Part shown: positions 1-14,700 of the stretch, piece by piece | Layout: every line of letters starts with the position of its first letter | Numbering within the stretch: the first letter of the stretch is position 1 | NCBI GenBank assembly: GCA_016490735.1 | Contig: JAEMWC010000231.1 | Location: 337,001-401,000 of the forward strand | Direction: 5' to 3' | Length of the DNA stretch: 64,000 bases | DNA from: Pachyseris speciosa | Taxonomy: Eukaryota > Cnidaria > Anthozoa > Scleractinia > Pachyseridae | Notes under the pieces: generated by a model | What the model was told of the DNA's origin: nothing | What the model saw: the letters and a program-made list of their open reading frames with translations, nothing else | Databases searched by the model: none | Program-made: the position numbers and the translations under genes

Positions 1-88
1 ACGTTTGAGGGAGTACGTGGCACCAGCTACCAAGGTGACATCTCACTGGATGACATATCTTTCCAAAACAATAAATGTCCCTCCTTGT
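1..88 (+). CDS. Exon 1 (partial): end of a MAM domain, block C
   Basis: The window opens inside block [19 protein letters not shown], then a terminal Cys. The acidic DD pair and GD are the family hallmark. The exon ends in phase 1 at a strong GTAAGT donor. The first two thirds of this MAM lie upstream of the window. Confidence 0.9.
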
Positions 89-2473
89 GTAAGTATAATT
101 CGCATCTCTTTAGTGAATTTGGCTCTATGAATTTAAACACTCTGGTACAATTACAGAATGTTAATTCACTAGTGATCGAGGAACGTCAGCTGAGTGATCA
201 GTGAATCTGTCAATTGATTCGCCAGCCCACTATTCGGGAGAGCCTGTAGCTTTCCAGACGCGGTCTGTGATTGGAGAATGAAACAATAGACGATACAATG
301 CAAACAATACCCCCAGCCCTGATACCAAAAGAAGCTACAGGCCATAGGGACCAATGAAAATAGAGGGCTGGAAGAATTACAGGCTTACTCCATTGTTCAA
401 TGACGCGTGACATGGATAAGTTTGTCAGCTTTAATGTCAATTCAGTTCGGAGGGAAAAAGAGAACTTGAAACAGGTTTATGGTAAGGAATAGAGAGGTTG
501 CATCTGTTCTAGCCATTGTTCATGGATTCTGACAGTTTGATTGTCCCCAAGAATGTTTATTGTTGGTAGGCGATTGTATGTGTAGTTGAAGGTTGTCAAT
601 GTTGATTGGTGGTTACGTTTGTCAATGAATTCACATTTGATCGCTTTTTAGGCTCTCCATCTTTCATTCGATGTTCGTGAGTGGCGTTAAACAAGCGGTT
701 GTCCCCAAGTGTCCAAGAATATTACCTTTTTGTTAGAGGATTAAGTGAAGTTTATGTATGTTAACTGGTGGTTACGTTTGCAGATGAATGTACATTTGAG
801 TACTTTTTGGGTTCTCCATCCAACACCTGTGGCTGGACTTTAGATGGCTCTGGTAACTTCAACTGGACTCGGTTAAGTGGTAGTACTGCTAGTCATCGAA
901 CAGGGCCTTCATTTGACCACACGTACGGGACAAATCAAGGTAAATAGAGCAGTACCATGGGGTGAAAGGCGGTGGAAAGATCTTCCTTTAGTTGATGTCC
1001 AAGTTTGAAATAGCCATTTCCCGCTTTGAGAAACCATGCCACTTCTGTGTATGGATCAAATTCATTTGATTTTGAATTCAGATATTGATGTCAAAAGTGA
1101 GAAGATTACGTGTCAGTTCTCTTTAAACTCAAAGTTTTGCTTAATTGGTAGTGGGGCACGAGGCGCCCTCTCATATTTTTGTACTTTGGTATACCTAATA
1201 CAACAATGCCCTGATGTCACTATTCCGTGTGACAATTGTCAGACGCGATGGTCATAGTGAGTAAATTAACTCTTGGGGAATCAGATAGCACAGTATCGTG
1301 TTTGACGTAGCGTTCGCAAGTACAAGTGAAAAACGATTCCAGTAACAGATTCGTCATGCTTGAGGAATGACAGCAGGTTTAGTTGAATTTCATGAGTTTT
1401 AAAAGCAAATATATGGGCAAAATATGTGGACAAACATTTGCTTCACTCCATAATATGTTTCTATGTGAAGACTGCAAACATGCCGCGAAGTTTCAAAAAA
1501 ATCTCATTCAAACTTGAGTAACTATAGGAGGTTGAATTTCATGATATGTATAAAGAAAGGGATGAAGTGTGGGCTCACATTGCCTGCACTCCAGATATTG
1601 TTTTCTTTGTGGAAACTACAGTATTAAATACGGTGCGAATCAGATCTCTATGAAACAGTGCAGTCTTACTTAATTCGGTATGGCAAATATATGTGTGAGC
1701 TAGTTTTACTTTTATACACATTTACGTATGAAAAATCATGTGAAACTGTGAAAAAAAAAATCATGTGAAACTGTGAATTGTAACGACGTTTGTTTTAGGC
1801 TACTACATGTACATTGAGACGTCTCATCCAAGGAGACAAGGGGACAAAGCTAGACTTGTCAGTCCAGTACATACACCGCTGAACGGTGGCCAGTGCTTCC
1901 AGTTCTGGTACCACATGTATGGCAGTCACATAAACACGTTGAATGTGTACGTCAAAACAGGAAACGGCCTTGGAATTCCAGTGTGGACCCGATCTGGTAA
2001 CCGTGGAAATGTCTGGAAGGTGGCACAAGTTGCCATCACTGCCACCTCCAATTTCTATGTACGTGTCTTGGTTTTACACCTTACATCACGACTTTTTCGT
2101 GTGTCTCTAAGCAGTTGCTACGTTATAATCTTTGGATTAACAAAAATTCATAGCAAATAATAATGCTAGTCCAATGTGTCTTCTTACGGACAAAAGAAGA
2201 GCGTTTTTATTCACGTGACTACCGGCCATGTTGGTTTACTTGAACAAAAGAAAGTATTTGTTTAGTCTGGGACACCAACATGGGTGGCGTTTCTTTGTCG
2301 TGGAACACCAACACGGCTGCCGTGACGTCATGTGAAAACACATAATATAATTTAATTATTATATAATTAATTTTAATTACTATGTACTTATAACTATAAT
2401 TATTATTATAGCTCGCTGCTCTAGAAGCCAGTCAAAGAAAGGGAGTAAAACACGAAAATTTGGTTTATCAACG

Positions 2474-2504
<31 letters not shown>

Positions 2505-2595
2505 GTATTCGATTAGCTGACGTTTCAAGCGTTAGCCCTTCGTCGGAGCGAATGGACGAAGGGCTAACGCTCGAAACGTCAGCTAATCGAATCCC

Positions 2596-2626
<31 letters not shown>

Positions 2627-5600
2627 CGTTGATAAACCAAATTTTCGTGTTTCACTCCCCCACCGACGCAGCACCACAGTTTCTTAATTAACGTTTGCGT
2701 TAACCAAAGTATCTGGAAGTAAGATGACGTCTATAAATGCGTGTTTAAGGGGTAACTTTTGTTTGCTAACTAGTATATTTATACAGCTAATTGGGTTTTA
2801 CAATGTACCAATATGAAAGCTAGGATTTTTCTGCTGTTGATAGCAGGTGACAGACAAGTTGTTTGCCGTGGGTTAAACCCTAATGGATGGGTTAATTTTC
2901 CCCCCAATTCTATTTTCAGCCAAGTTATTTGAGGATTTGTGCAGAGTGGTGTACAAGGTGATAAAATGAAGATGTGTGTTAGGTGCCTCATATCTAAAAT
3001 TTTATAATTTTTAATAAATTTTCAACACTTCCTTATAATGTCAAAATATTTTATATTTTATTTTATTGTTTGCCGTGGGTTAAACCCTAATGGATGGGGT
3101 AATTTTCCCCCAATTCTATTTTCAGCCAAGTTATTTGAGGATTTGTGCAGAGCAGTGTACGAGGTGATAAAATGAAGATGTGTGTTAGGTGCCTGATATC
3201 TAAAATTTTATAATTTTTAATAAATTTTCAGCACTTCCTTATAATGTCAAAATATTGAAAAGAGATTACTCAGAATTTGATCAGCAGGCCTTAATTAGTG
3301 AGAGTCAATTAATTGACTGGGAAACTGTTTTTGTATCCAATGCTAGTGCATGCAATATGTTCAAATCATTTTACTCAAAAATTTCTAGCATAATAGACAA
3401 ACACATACCAGTCAAACAACTATCTAGGAGGGAAATGAAGCTTAAATCAAAACCATGGATATCTAATGCTCTACGAAAGTCTATTCAGATTAAAAATAAT
3501 TATTACAAGAAATACCTTAAGACAAAATCTACCTATTACCATACACAATTTAAGCTATACAGGAACAAATTAAACCACCTTCTAAAAATAAGCAAAAAAC
3601 AATATTATAATAAATATTTTTTCAAAACATTAAGGATGGCAAAAGGATTTGGAAGGGCATTAAGCAAATAATAAAATTTAAGCCACTAACTAGCCAGACG
3701 CTCATTAAGATTATAGATAACAACTCTGAAATAACTGAACCTAAACTTGTTGCCAATGCATTTAATAATTATTTTGCCAATATTGGTAAAAAATTAGAAA
3801 ATGAAATACCAAGTGCACCTAACAGCCCAATGGTATATTTAAATAATCCAATATGCAATAGTTTTTATTTTTCCCGCCACATGTCGTAAAATTGAAACCG
3901 AAATATCTCAGCTAAAAACTGGTAAGTCTGTAGGACCATCCAGCATTCTAATGGACATACTAAAAATGCTAAAAACCTATATATCAAAACCTCTGGAGAT
4001 TGTTTTCAATGCTTCCCTTTCAACTGGTGTTGTTCCCAGTAACTTCAAAATAGCAAATATCATACCTGTGTTCAAGAAAGATCACAGTATTGCTTGTGCA
4101 ATTACCGCCCCATCTCCCTCATTTCTGTCTTTAGTAAGCTCTTAGAAAAACTCGTATATAACAGACTAATTAAATTCTTAGAAAAAAACAAAATCCTATT
4201 TGAAAATCAATATGGTTTCAGAGCACAGTACAGACCATGCAATTCTTTGCATAATTGATAAAATTCAGAAAGCAATTGATGACCGAAGCTATTCCTGTGG
4301 TATATTCCTTGATTTTACCAAAGCATTTGACACCGTCAATCATCAGATTTTGATTAATAAATTAGAGTATTACGGTATTCGAGGCATTGCCAAAGACTGG
4401 TTTACTTCCTATCTCAGTGACCGACAACAAGTTGTTACTGTTAATAATGCAACATCCACTAAATGCAATGTAAGTTGTGGAATCCCGCAAGGATCGGTAC
4501 TTGGTCCACTGTTGTTTTTATTATATGTAAATGATTTTCACTGTTTCTCAGATATCTTTGATTTTCGTCTTTTTTGCAGATGATGCAAATCTGTTTTATA
4601 AAAAATTAAATAATATTCATGTATGGCTCTGTGCTAATAAGCTATCACTCAATATAGAAAAGTCAAATTTTGTAATTTTCCATCCACCTCAAAAGAAGTT
4701 ACAATCTCATAATTTCAATCTGGCTATAAATAATAAGCAACTTAAGCGAGAATATTACCACCTGTCTTTATTTCTTTTTTCACTAAAATAACACAGATTC
4801 ATAACTATAATACAAGGCTTGCTGCAAAACAGTCTTATTATCTCCCAAAAGCAAGAACAAATTATGGAATATTCAATATTAGATTCCAAGGTCCATCAGT
4901 ATGGAATTCCATGTACATCGATCTTGTAATTCTAAGATAAATAATTCTGTTTTGCAATATAAGAATTGTCAGTAGTCATTTTAATATACTGGTAGTTTAC
5001 GTAACTCTGTTTATCTCTATTTTGTGTGTATTTATGTCTGTTTGTTCTTGTGTCTCTGACCTAAACATTTAATCATCTTTTCTTTTCACTGACTGCCTGG
5101 CATTTTTAACTTTTAGGTTATTTCGGGCAGCCAGCACCCCTATCATCTGCCGTATTATTATTATTTTTCTATCTTGTAGTAATTATGGGGTGAAATAAAG
5201 TATAAAGTATAAAATTACATCTCTGTGTTCTTTTTTTTGATAGATTGTCTTTGAAGGCATTGTTGGGAGAAGTTATCAAGGAGACATAGCAGTTGACGAC
5301 CTCAAGTTGGTTAAGAGTCCATGCCCACTACCAGGTGATTTGGCATCAACTTGTTTAAGTTGTATCAGAGCCAGTTTATTTCGATTCGAGTTAAACATTC
5401 ATTTTGTACATCCGCTGACTAGTGCATAACTCTTAACACATGTAATCACTAAAAAACTCCAACCATCAAATGCGTATACTTTACAACCAAAATTACGATA
5501 AGGAAAACGGCCATCAAGATACTACAAGAGACTAATACAAAATATATAGGAGGAACTTGCCTTTCATAATTTTGCCTTGAATAAACAGAAGAGAAGAGAA

Positions 5601-8600
5601 GGGGGGCTGTTACACTTGAGGTGGGGGGGTAAACGCGAATTTGTGTGAAATTTTAAGGAGTTTGAGAAAGGGATTTTAATGGAGTAAAAATGTTTTGAAA
5701 CTCTTCCAGTTAGTTGACAGCCCCACAAGGGCACTGCAGGTTGTTGGGGGAACTGTTTGGTGCCCGTCTACTAATTTCTGACTTTCCCATTTCCAATTTT
5801 AAACCTTTATTAATTATTTCTTCCCAAATATACCCAAAAGTCACCAAAAAATTCACAAAATATCCCACAACAGAGCTTTGTGAGATGAGCAGAGGGATTT
5901 TTGACTGCTTGAAACGCGAACGAGATATCAACGTGAAATCCATGTTAAGCGGCTAAAAAACGATTTTTAGCTTAACTCCCGCCTTAAATTTCACTCTACA
6001 AAGACTTAATCATGCATAATTGTAACGCAAGTGTGACGCTTCTCTTTTTAAGCTTTCCTAACAAAGGAATCAAAACTATATACACCCGAGTGGCTTATAA
6101 TTCATTTTCCGAGTTCAGTGGCTCATGGCCACTTTGATTTTGTTTTGTTTTAGGGGATTGTGATTTTGAGAGTGGATTGTGCACTTATGTCAACACTCAA
6201 GCTGAAGACCAGTTTGACTGGTTAAGGAATTCAGGACCGACTTCGAGCTGGCGGACAGGACCAAGCGTTGACCATACTCTGGGAACTGCTCTAGGTAATG
6301 TAACTATTTAACAGTTATGCCTAAAAGTTACTATATTTCTTCTTGTATTCTAGTATTTTCCGTACAGGTTCCGAACAACAGTAACCCATTCGCTCTATTC
6401 GCCATAGGGCCGAAAATAACCGTAAAAGACGAGGCGACTTGTCATATATTTGTGACATTATCATTTCTAAACTTAAGACTGCAGCTGCTTTTCATAATCA
6501 GATTATGCAGTACATAATGAGAACTTTCAAATCATGTCTTTGGATGATTTTCCAAATCCGCCAGTTTGTATATTTAATTCCACCACAGGTTTCTTTCTGG
6601 ATGAGCACAAAAAACGCATTTTATAGACGGCTGTGTGGTTGCCTCGTACATCATACGAGCGGCGTTTTGTTTGTACAGGTACAATGTAAAAGTCATGTTG
6701 CAAGCGCATTGTGATTATCACTTGTAACCGCTTTTGTACAATGACAAAAGAGATTTTTAAGAGTAGTGCTGCCTTTGCTATGGTGGTTCAGTGTGATTTG
6801 TACAATGAGCTCTTGATGTGATACCTCATCAAAGCAAAATATCTTGAAGCTTTATGATGATTGAAATCCCTCATGTACCACTAACGTGTGATTTGACCTG
6901 CCAAGTCAAGCACGTAGATGCTCTTCAAAACTGTGATCATTTGAACAGTTCTAAGCACAAACACTGTTTTGTATCGCAGGAAGTTACATGTACATCGAAA
7001 CCTCTGCTCCTCGCAGACAGGGTGACAAGGCTCGTCTTCTCAGTGAGGACTTTGGCCCAACCACATCTAGTGGGCGATGCGTGAAGTTCTGGTACCACAT
7101 GTACGGCAACACTATCGGCACACTTAGAGTGCTTGTGAAGACGGGTCCTGGAAACCAGTCAGAGACTGTTATTTGGCAGATAAGTGGAAACTTTGGTGAC
7201 CAATGGTACAGTGCTCAGGCCCCGGTAACGAGTGGGTCGACGTATCAGGTAAAGAGCTTTGTGTTGATGAATTGAACTAATGAAATGAATGCACAGGTTT
7301 CATCACTTGTAACAGTGAAGATTGAAAATCAGCTGACAAGATGATAGTTCAGCAGTAATGTGAATAGTGGTTTGCTGCATGTGGACTGTCCAGTCGTATG
7401 CATGGCTGAAATGAATTGTCCTAAACAATTCTTTGTTTTGTTGTAGATGGCATATAAATGTCAGTAGACAACGACAATGCGAACTCTGCCAAGAAAACAT
7501 TTGATTTAATGGGCGAAAACAAATACACATTTTGGTACACTTTAATTATTCTATTTAAACACCTGTAATAAGGTTAAGCAATACACCATTTTGCTAATGA
7601 TCAGTTCCTGGTGGATTGTGGGTAGATCCAGTCCTTTGTGGGGGCAAACGGCCATTTTAGGATATAATTTGAAATTGTAATTATCACCGTTTGACCCCAC
7701 AAAGGACTGGATCTACCCACAATTCACCAGGAACTGATCATTAGCAAAGTGGTGAAAAGAAGGTTTTCGCATGACGTCACGGCCGCCATGTTGGAGGTAT
7801 AAAACAAAAGAATGTTTTCCTTTGAGAAAAAAATTTTATTGTTGAGTAAATACTTTTTATTGCTTTCTGCCTCCAACATGGCCGCCGTGTAAACCCTCCA
7901 TAGGGAAATGAAAATGCCATTTCCTTCGCCGTGGCCCTAGTCGTTTCTTAGTTTATTTAGGAGTTAAAGCATCGAGGACGGCAACTGCAACGAGAACATA
8001 ATTTGAACTTTTCGTTGTCGTAACTCCTTCGCGATTATTCCAGCTCACTCAACTTGTAAAATGTAAGCACACTATCTAGGAACCAAAATTTACTATGGGC
8101 AGCGTCGAAGTAAAGAAAAATAAAAAAAAGGTGTGCCGTCTTGTGCTCACGTTCTCTAACATTGTGGAGACGCTAATTTAGCAACAGAACGGGAACGTCA
8201 TTTGCGGACGCGGCAGTGCGCGGAAGGGACTGAACACGACTTCCGGTGCTCAATTTACTGCACTGCCATTGGTCAAGTCGGTTTTTAGATCTGCGCGCGC
8301 CGTTGTCAAGAAGTCCCCGTTGTCTTTGCTAAATGACGGCAACGGCAACGGAAAGGTCATTCCAAAAACATAACTTCTCGTAACTGTAACTCTTTTGTTT
8401 TGCGAGTTTTCCAATTTGTTCAAAATAAAAAAAAATAATAATAATAAGGTAACCATCCAGGAGCTAAATTATTATGAATGGCGGTAAAGTGAAGAAAAAT
8501 TAAGAAAAAATCACTGTCATTCGCTCACGTTGTCTGCAAAACTTTCAATTTGGTCATGTACAAAAAATGCGATTGTTTTTTTTTCTCATTAAAGCTTTTG

Positions 8601-11600
8601 TTTTATGGCGTTCTTGTTGCTGTTGCCGTAGCCATCATTTGAGCTCGCTACGACTGTGAACTAAACAGGTTGAGAAAGATATTGAATCAAAACACCGATG
8701 CGATTCTCCTTTTATTTGAAGGTTGTGTTTGAAGCTGTCCGTGGTAGAAGCATCAGTGGAGATATTGCAATCGATGATGTTTCGTTTGCTACAACTTTGT
8801 GCTCTGTGGTGCCATCCTTAGCGGTGCCCCCAACACCACCCCCAACCACACCTGCACCAATCATCAACAACTGCACCTTTGAGGGGGGTTTCTGCTCTTG
8901 GACAAACATCCGAGGAGACAACTTTGACTGGACAAGAAGCAGAGGCAGTACAGCTTCCTGGAATACTGGACCCTCTGTGGACCATACTCTAGGAACAAGA
9001 CAAGGTACGTTTCAGAAAGGGGGTTGCTACGGTCGGTGAAAAATCAGGGAATCGTGTTTCAAGTCAGGGAAGTTCTAAATTCTACAATAAATCAGTCTAC
9101 TTTTGGGTAGCGATTATGATTGGGAAGGAGACTCCTTTTTGGTAAATTAATGTCGTTTAAAAAAATTCCTGCAAAGGAATTGAGATTTCTGTAGCTCATT
9201 GTTGGCTTCGTTGCGGCTTAGGTTTTATCTTGGATTTTCCTTTTTCAGTAAAAAATTGGTTTGTGGATAGTGAAAAGTCCGGGAAATGTTGTTGTTGAAA
9301 TAGGAAAGGAAATCTTGTTAAAAGATCAGAAAAATTTCAATAATCGTCTCCTCAGCTCGCTTGAGGGATTAGAGCACCAGTCAATGACAATCCAGCGCGG
9401 CAAAGGGGGAGGAGATAGGGTGTGGGGTGGGGTGGGGTGGGAATTTCATTGTCATTGTTGGCCTGGAGGTAGGGGTTTTGATTTTGTTGTCTTTAGAATT
9501 TCTTGTATATTTGACATGAGAGATTTGCCCTGGGTTGGAAATTTCAAATCCTCGCCCTTTCCCCTTCCCTCTCCCCTGCACACTTAACATGGATAGGTTC
9601 CTAAAGCGCAAGGCTTGGGTTTCCTTTTCACAGGTTATTATGTTTACATTGAGACATCTTATCCACGGCGCTCCGGCCACAAGGCGTGGCTACAAAGTGG
9701 ACTGATCCAACCCACCACAGTTTCTAACGGAAGGTGCTTGAAGTTCTGGTACCATATGTGGGGTGATCATGTGGACACTCTCAACGTCTACCGAAAAGTT
9801 GGTTCCTCTCCTAATGTCCGGTATGCTTTGTTAAAAATGTTAAAATTATTAACTAACCTTATTTTAACCAATTTGCACTGAAGTAACCGGAACAAAGGTA
9901 GAACTGACAAACCGTAGGTTTTCTTTAAAGGTGGAGTATTGATTTATTTCTCACTAGCATGCCAGAAGCATGGCTGCTGAACTCCACATATAAGCAGAAA
10001 TTAAATTTCCTAGGACACGTGACTTAATTGACCAATCAGGTATACACCAATGACCGTATACTGGGGATACACTATTTACTTGACCCAGAGACGAGGTCGT
10101 TACAAACGACGCTTCTTCTCAGCAGTACACTCACTCAGATGATCATGTTTTACTGGGTTCTGAATGAACCTTTATTGTCTTTGCCTCCTCACAGAATATG
10201 GACTCGTACAGGCACGCAGGGCAACAAATGGCGCTACGCTCAAGTCACCCTGATAAGTAACCAACCATTCTACATAATATTTGAGGGAGTCCGTGGAAGA
10301 AGCTATATGGGAGATATAGCCCTTGATGATGTAGATGTTGCCGATGGGCCGTGCCCTGCATCGAAAGCTTGTGACTTTGAAACTGACATGTGTAAGTGGA
10401 CAAATGTTCTGCGTGGAGATCAGTTTAACTGGACACGCGACAGTGGAGGAACACCATCGCGGGGCACTGGGCCTAGAACTGACCACACTACTGGGACAAG
10501 AAATGGTTTGTTTTGATTCATTGTGCTTGGTATTAGAGACAGGTTGCGATTCAGCTGTTATTGAATAAACTGCCTTACAATAAACTGCCTCACTAAAGGA
10601 AGTTAGTGGTGATAAAAACTACAGGAAGTCTACCAAGTCTTTTGTTGTTTATTACTCTTTTAAGCTTTGCTTTGAAAACTAATCATAGCTTGATAAAAAT
10701 TCAGTGAAAGGTATAGTCAGCTTGTATTTTATTTGCCCATAAGCATGCCCTTGTAGTCATCGGTTGTTTTCCACAATAAAACTGGTGCACAGTTCTGAGT
10801 CTTGAATGTCGGCTACATGTATGTAGATGGGTTTATTTACTAACTAGCGCTCTTAACACAGTTGCCATCGTAATATTAATACCTGACTACCTCTTAGGTT
10901 ACTACATGTACATCGAAACATCCTTGCCAAGGAGGCAAGGTGACAAGGCGTGGTTTATGAGTCCTCAGTACGCACCAGCTCCAAATGGCAAATGTTTTAA
11001 CTTCTGGTACCACATGTCGGGCCGCCATATTGGCTCACTGAACATCTATGTCAAAGATAGCATAGCATTTGGTTACAAAGTGTGGAATGAGACAGGAGAT
11101 CAAGGCAACTTCTGGTTGCATGCTAGGGCACCCATTAAGACGACTTCTCGATTCCAGGTATGAAGAGAAACAACTCTATGGATTGTAACAGTGATTTTGC
11201 ACTGCAATAGAGTGAGTGCAGTGACTATTTTAAGTTCTGCCATAGAAAATAATATTAAGAATGTTAGCGTGGTAAATACAAATGGTGATAAGACCTCCCG
11301 AAATCAGGGGTTTTGCAAGAAAGGCCTTGACTCCTTATATCTTGAAAACTTTTGGTTTATCAACGGAGTTGATAATGTAAATTGAGCACCGTACAGGGAT
11401 TCGATTAGCTGATGTTTCGAGCGTTAGCCCTTCGTCGATTACGGGTTGTGTATGGTTTATATGGTAACGTGAGAAACAGGAATAAATCGGCACTCTTAAT
11501 GCCCACGGTATCAACGAGCGCTTTTCGCTCACTTAATTTGTTCCTGTTTCTCACGTTACCATGTTACCACCAATAGCGTAGCTCCATTTTCTGTATATAA

Positions 11601-11678
11601 ACCATACACAAGCCACAATTCCTCGATTCGCTCCGACGAAGGGCTAATTAACGCTCGAAACGTCAGCTAATCGAATCC

Positions 11679-11709
<31 letters not shown>

Positions 11710-14700
11710 CGTTGATAAACCAAATCTTTCCTGTGTCTCCCCTTTATGTGTCTTCCCTTTATTCCTTATATCTTGACACAAGTTCGTTGACAGGACTCCA
11801 GGAGTTTCATTGTTTTGGTATGAACGCAAAGTCGTGCAATCCCCCTTTGAAACAAGACTGGCAACGTACGTAACGTCATTTGGGAGAGGCATTCAATACA
11901 CCATATTCGTATTCACAGTATTGAACTGGATCTAGCACGAAATGGACGCTCTTGCGGAGGAATACATTTACATGTGATAAGATCCCCCCGTTTAAGCCTC
12001 GTGTGCACGCTAGTTCCAGCTCATTACGGGGAATACGGATAAGGTCTCTAGTGCCTGGTCCTTGTTTACTACAGTCAAACCTCTGCTTGCGGATGCCTCC
12101 AGTAAGCGGACATAACCAACCAACCATGGTCCCGGTAATTTCTCCAGTGAAACCGTACACTGAGAACCCCCTCTAATGGGACACATCTCATAGGCTATGC
12201 TCGGTTCCAGTGATGTCCGCTTATGGGACAATTGGCTGTACTTGTCACTCGTAATTTACCATCACCAAATTTAGCGCTTAATGTGTCCTTTTTATTATAT
12301 TTTCAAAGATTATCATCGAGGGAATCAGAGGCCAAAGCTATGCTGGAGACATAGCAGTGGATGATATCTGGATTGACGATAGTCCTTGCCCACCAGAAGG
12401 TTGATGTTCTTTTGCTATCCATAGTAGCTAGTTTTAAAAGACAGAATGAATCAGCTGCAAAGATGATGCATTGTGAAAATTTCAATCGATGTTTTATGAG
12501 TAGCCGACATTGTAGAATGATATTAGTAACTTTGTCAGCCATATTGAATGAAGGTCTATTGTCCAGTGTGCAGTTGCTGTATGACAACCGGAAAAAATAT
12601 ATCTAGCCTGGACATTTTTAGTTTAGAAGTTTCTTCGTCACTGCTCTTCTTTTGTGCTATTACCTTATAATGTTTTTCTCCCATTAACGTTTCCATAGGA
12701 AGTTGTGATTTCGAGCAAAAGAGTTTTTGTACTTGGCTCAATGTGCCAAATGGTAATAAGTCCTTGGGGCTTGATGACTTTGATTGGACGCTGGGAAGCG
12801 GATCGACACCGAGTTGGCAAACGGGACCATCAACTGATCATACAACTGGAACAGCTGTGGGTAAGGCGTGGCATCCATGTGCTGATAAGAATGGTCGGGC
12901 TGGTTGAAATGTTGAAGTACTGTATCAAGTATGAGTGTTTCATCGTATGTCCAAACACCGAGAGGTGGGTTGAAAAACCTTCCCTAAAGTGCTTGGATAT
13001 CCAATGAAACACTCTAGCACTGTTCTTGTTAAGTTTTTGAATAGGAGGTAACAAATTGAGAATAGCAGGTCACTGTGGACGCCATGTTGGTTTCTCAAGG
13101 AATGATGGGAATTTGCGCTGGCTTCGAGAAGTTGAACTTAATGTTGTTTACAGCTTCGACCGAGCGTGTTTTCTTTAAAAGATCATGAGATGATGCATTC
13201 TCGAAGCAATAACATTTGATAGGTATCTTAACATTCAATGAAAGGAATGTGCTTTAAGTGAGCAAGAGTTCTTTTTGTTCAAAATGCAATGACTTTTGAA
13301 TGGGACCAAAGAACGTTCGGCGAATATTTTGGTAAATATTTTACTAATTAAGCCGGTACCATTTTCGCGAATAGCTGGTAACAATAACCGGTTACCAGCT
13401 CTTAACAAGATCCCTGCTCTAGTGTTTGGTAAGTCTTCTCAGAACGTTACCAAATATAACATAATATAATATAATATATACCTCTTACTAACCCACGCGA
13501 GGGCCATAAATTAAGGGAAAAAACCAGGATCCGTAACTTTATTATATCTCTGACGTAAATCCAGCGCGCGGGAAAGAGAACTAGTTGAAGTCAAGCGGGC
13601 CGTATTGTAGAATACGGCCTTCAAAATTGACCAATGACAGTGTTCGTACTAAGTGAGAGATATAATAAATGTATAATATGATAATTAGGATCACAGATCA
13701 AACCTCCTTCACAGTAATAATTTCCTGTGTTTTCTCTTTGAAAAGCCGACCTCGTTCGCCATGACTGAAGTTTCCTTGCTTATCTCTTTTCAGGAACGTA
13801 CGCATTTATTGAAACCTCTAGTCCTCGCAAGAGTAATGAGATGGCGAGGCTGAGGAGTAGAATGTTTTCCTCTACTACTGGCAAATGCATGTCGTGGTGG
13901 TTTCACATGTATGGTGCCACTGTTGCAAGCCTGAATGTGTACATGAAACAAGCTGGAAAGCCAGAAGTTTTGGTTTGGAACCTAAATGGCACTCAGGTAC
14001 ACTGAGCCTAGCTGTTATGCTTTAGTGGCCACGTTTAGAAGCTTTTAAGCAGTCAGCTCTAAAGCAGCTGTAATTGCCCTGAAGTTTGTGATAGTCTCGC
14101 ATGCCTGCTGTCGTTAAGTTATATGAAAGGTCACATAACCACAGTGACGCCAACAGAAACACCATAAGACAATAGTGTTATGAAGAAAAACAGCCCCTCT
14201 GCCGTCCTCCATGCATCTTGTTATTTTGTTTGTTGTCCTCTTTGAAAGGACAACATGGAATGAAATGACCAAATTCAGCGTCTTGTTTACTCAATGAGTG
14301 TGTGCTCACGTTTTTGTTTTTCTTAATGTCAAGGCCCTCCCTGCCAATTTAGTTGAGTCAATTAGAATAACTGCAAGTTGGTTGCTATGAAGTCAGTCTA
14401 TATTTTCAAGTGGTGCTTTTGTTGGAGTTGCTGTCATTGCTCAACCACTGATCCTATAGTGAAACTTTGAGCAGCCAGTCATCTTCACCCACCTGCACAA
14501 TTTAGCTGCCCGTCATCACAGTTGGCTGCTAATTACTCTTCTGACTTTTCTACAATGGCTGTATGTTTTCTTGCTCGGGAATATGCCAAGCTACTTTATT
14601 GAACACTTGCAATACCTAACTCGATCACCCTTTTTTTGCTGCCAAGGATAGTCTTACTAATCGATTTGATAGCTTCTGCTTCTGCTGGTTACTCATCGCA

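Noticed and set aside
625..672. Alternative first part of MAM1 block A
   Set aside because: Broken acceptor (TCA for CAG) and an in-frame TAG; treated as a decayed duplicate.
3255..4791. LINE reading frames as a functional host reverse-transcriptase gene
   Set aside because: Several frameshifts, a deletion after FADD and loss of the endonuclease make it a dead insertion.
6527..6721. Minus-strand ORFs throughout the introns as candidate genes
   Set aside because: Short, without recognisable domains, no splice structure and mostly overlapping repeats or antisense to exons.
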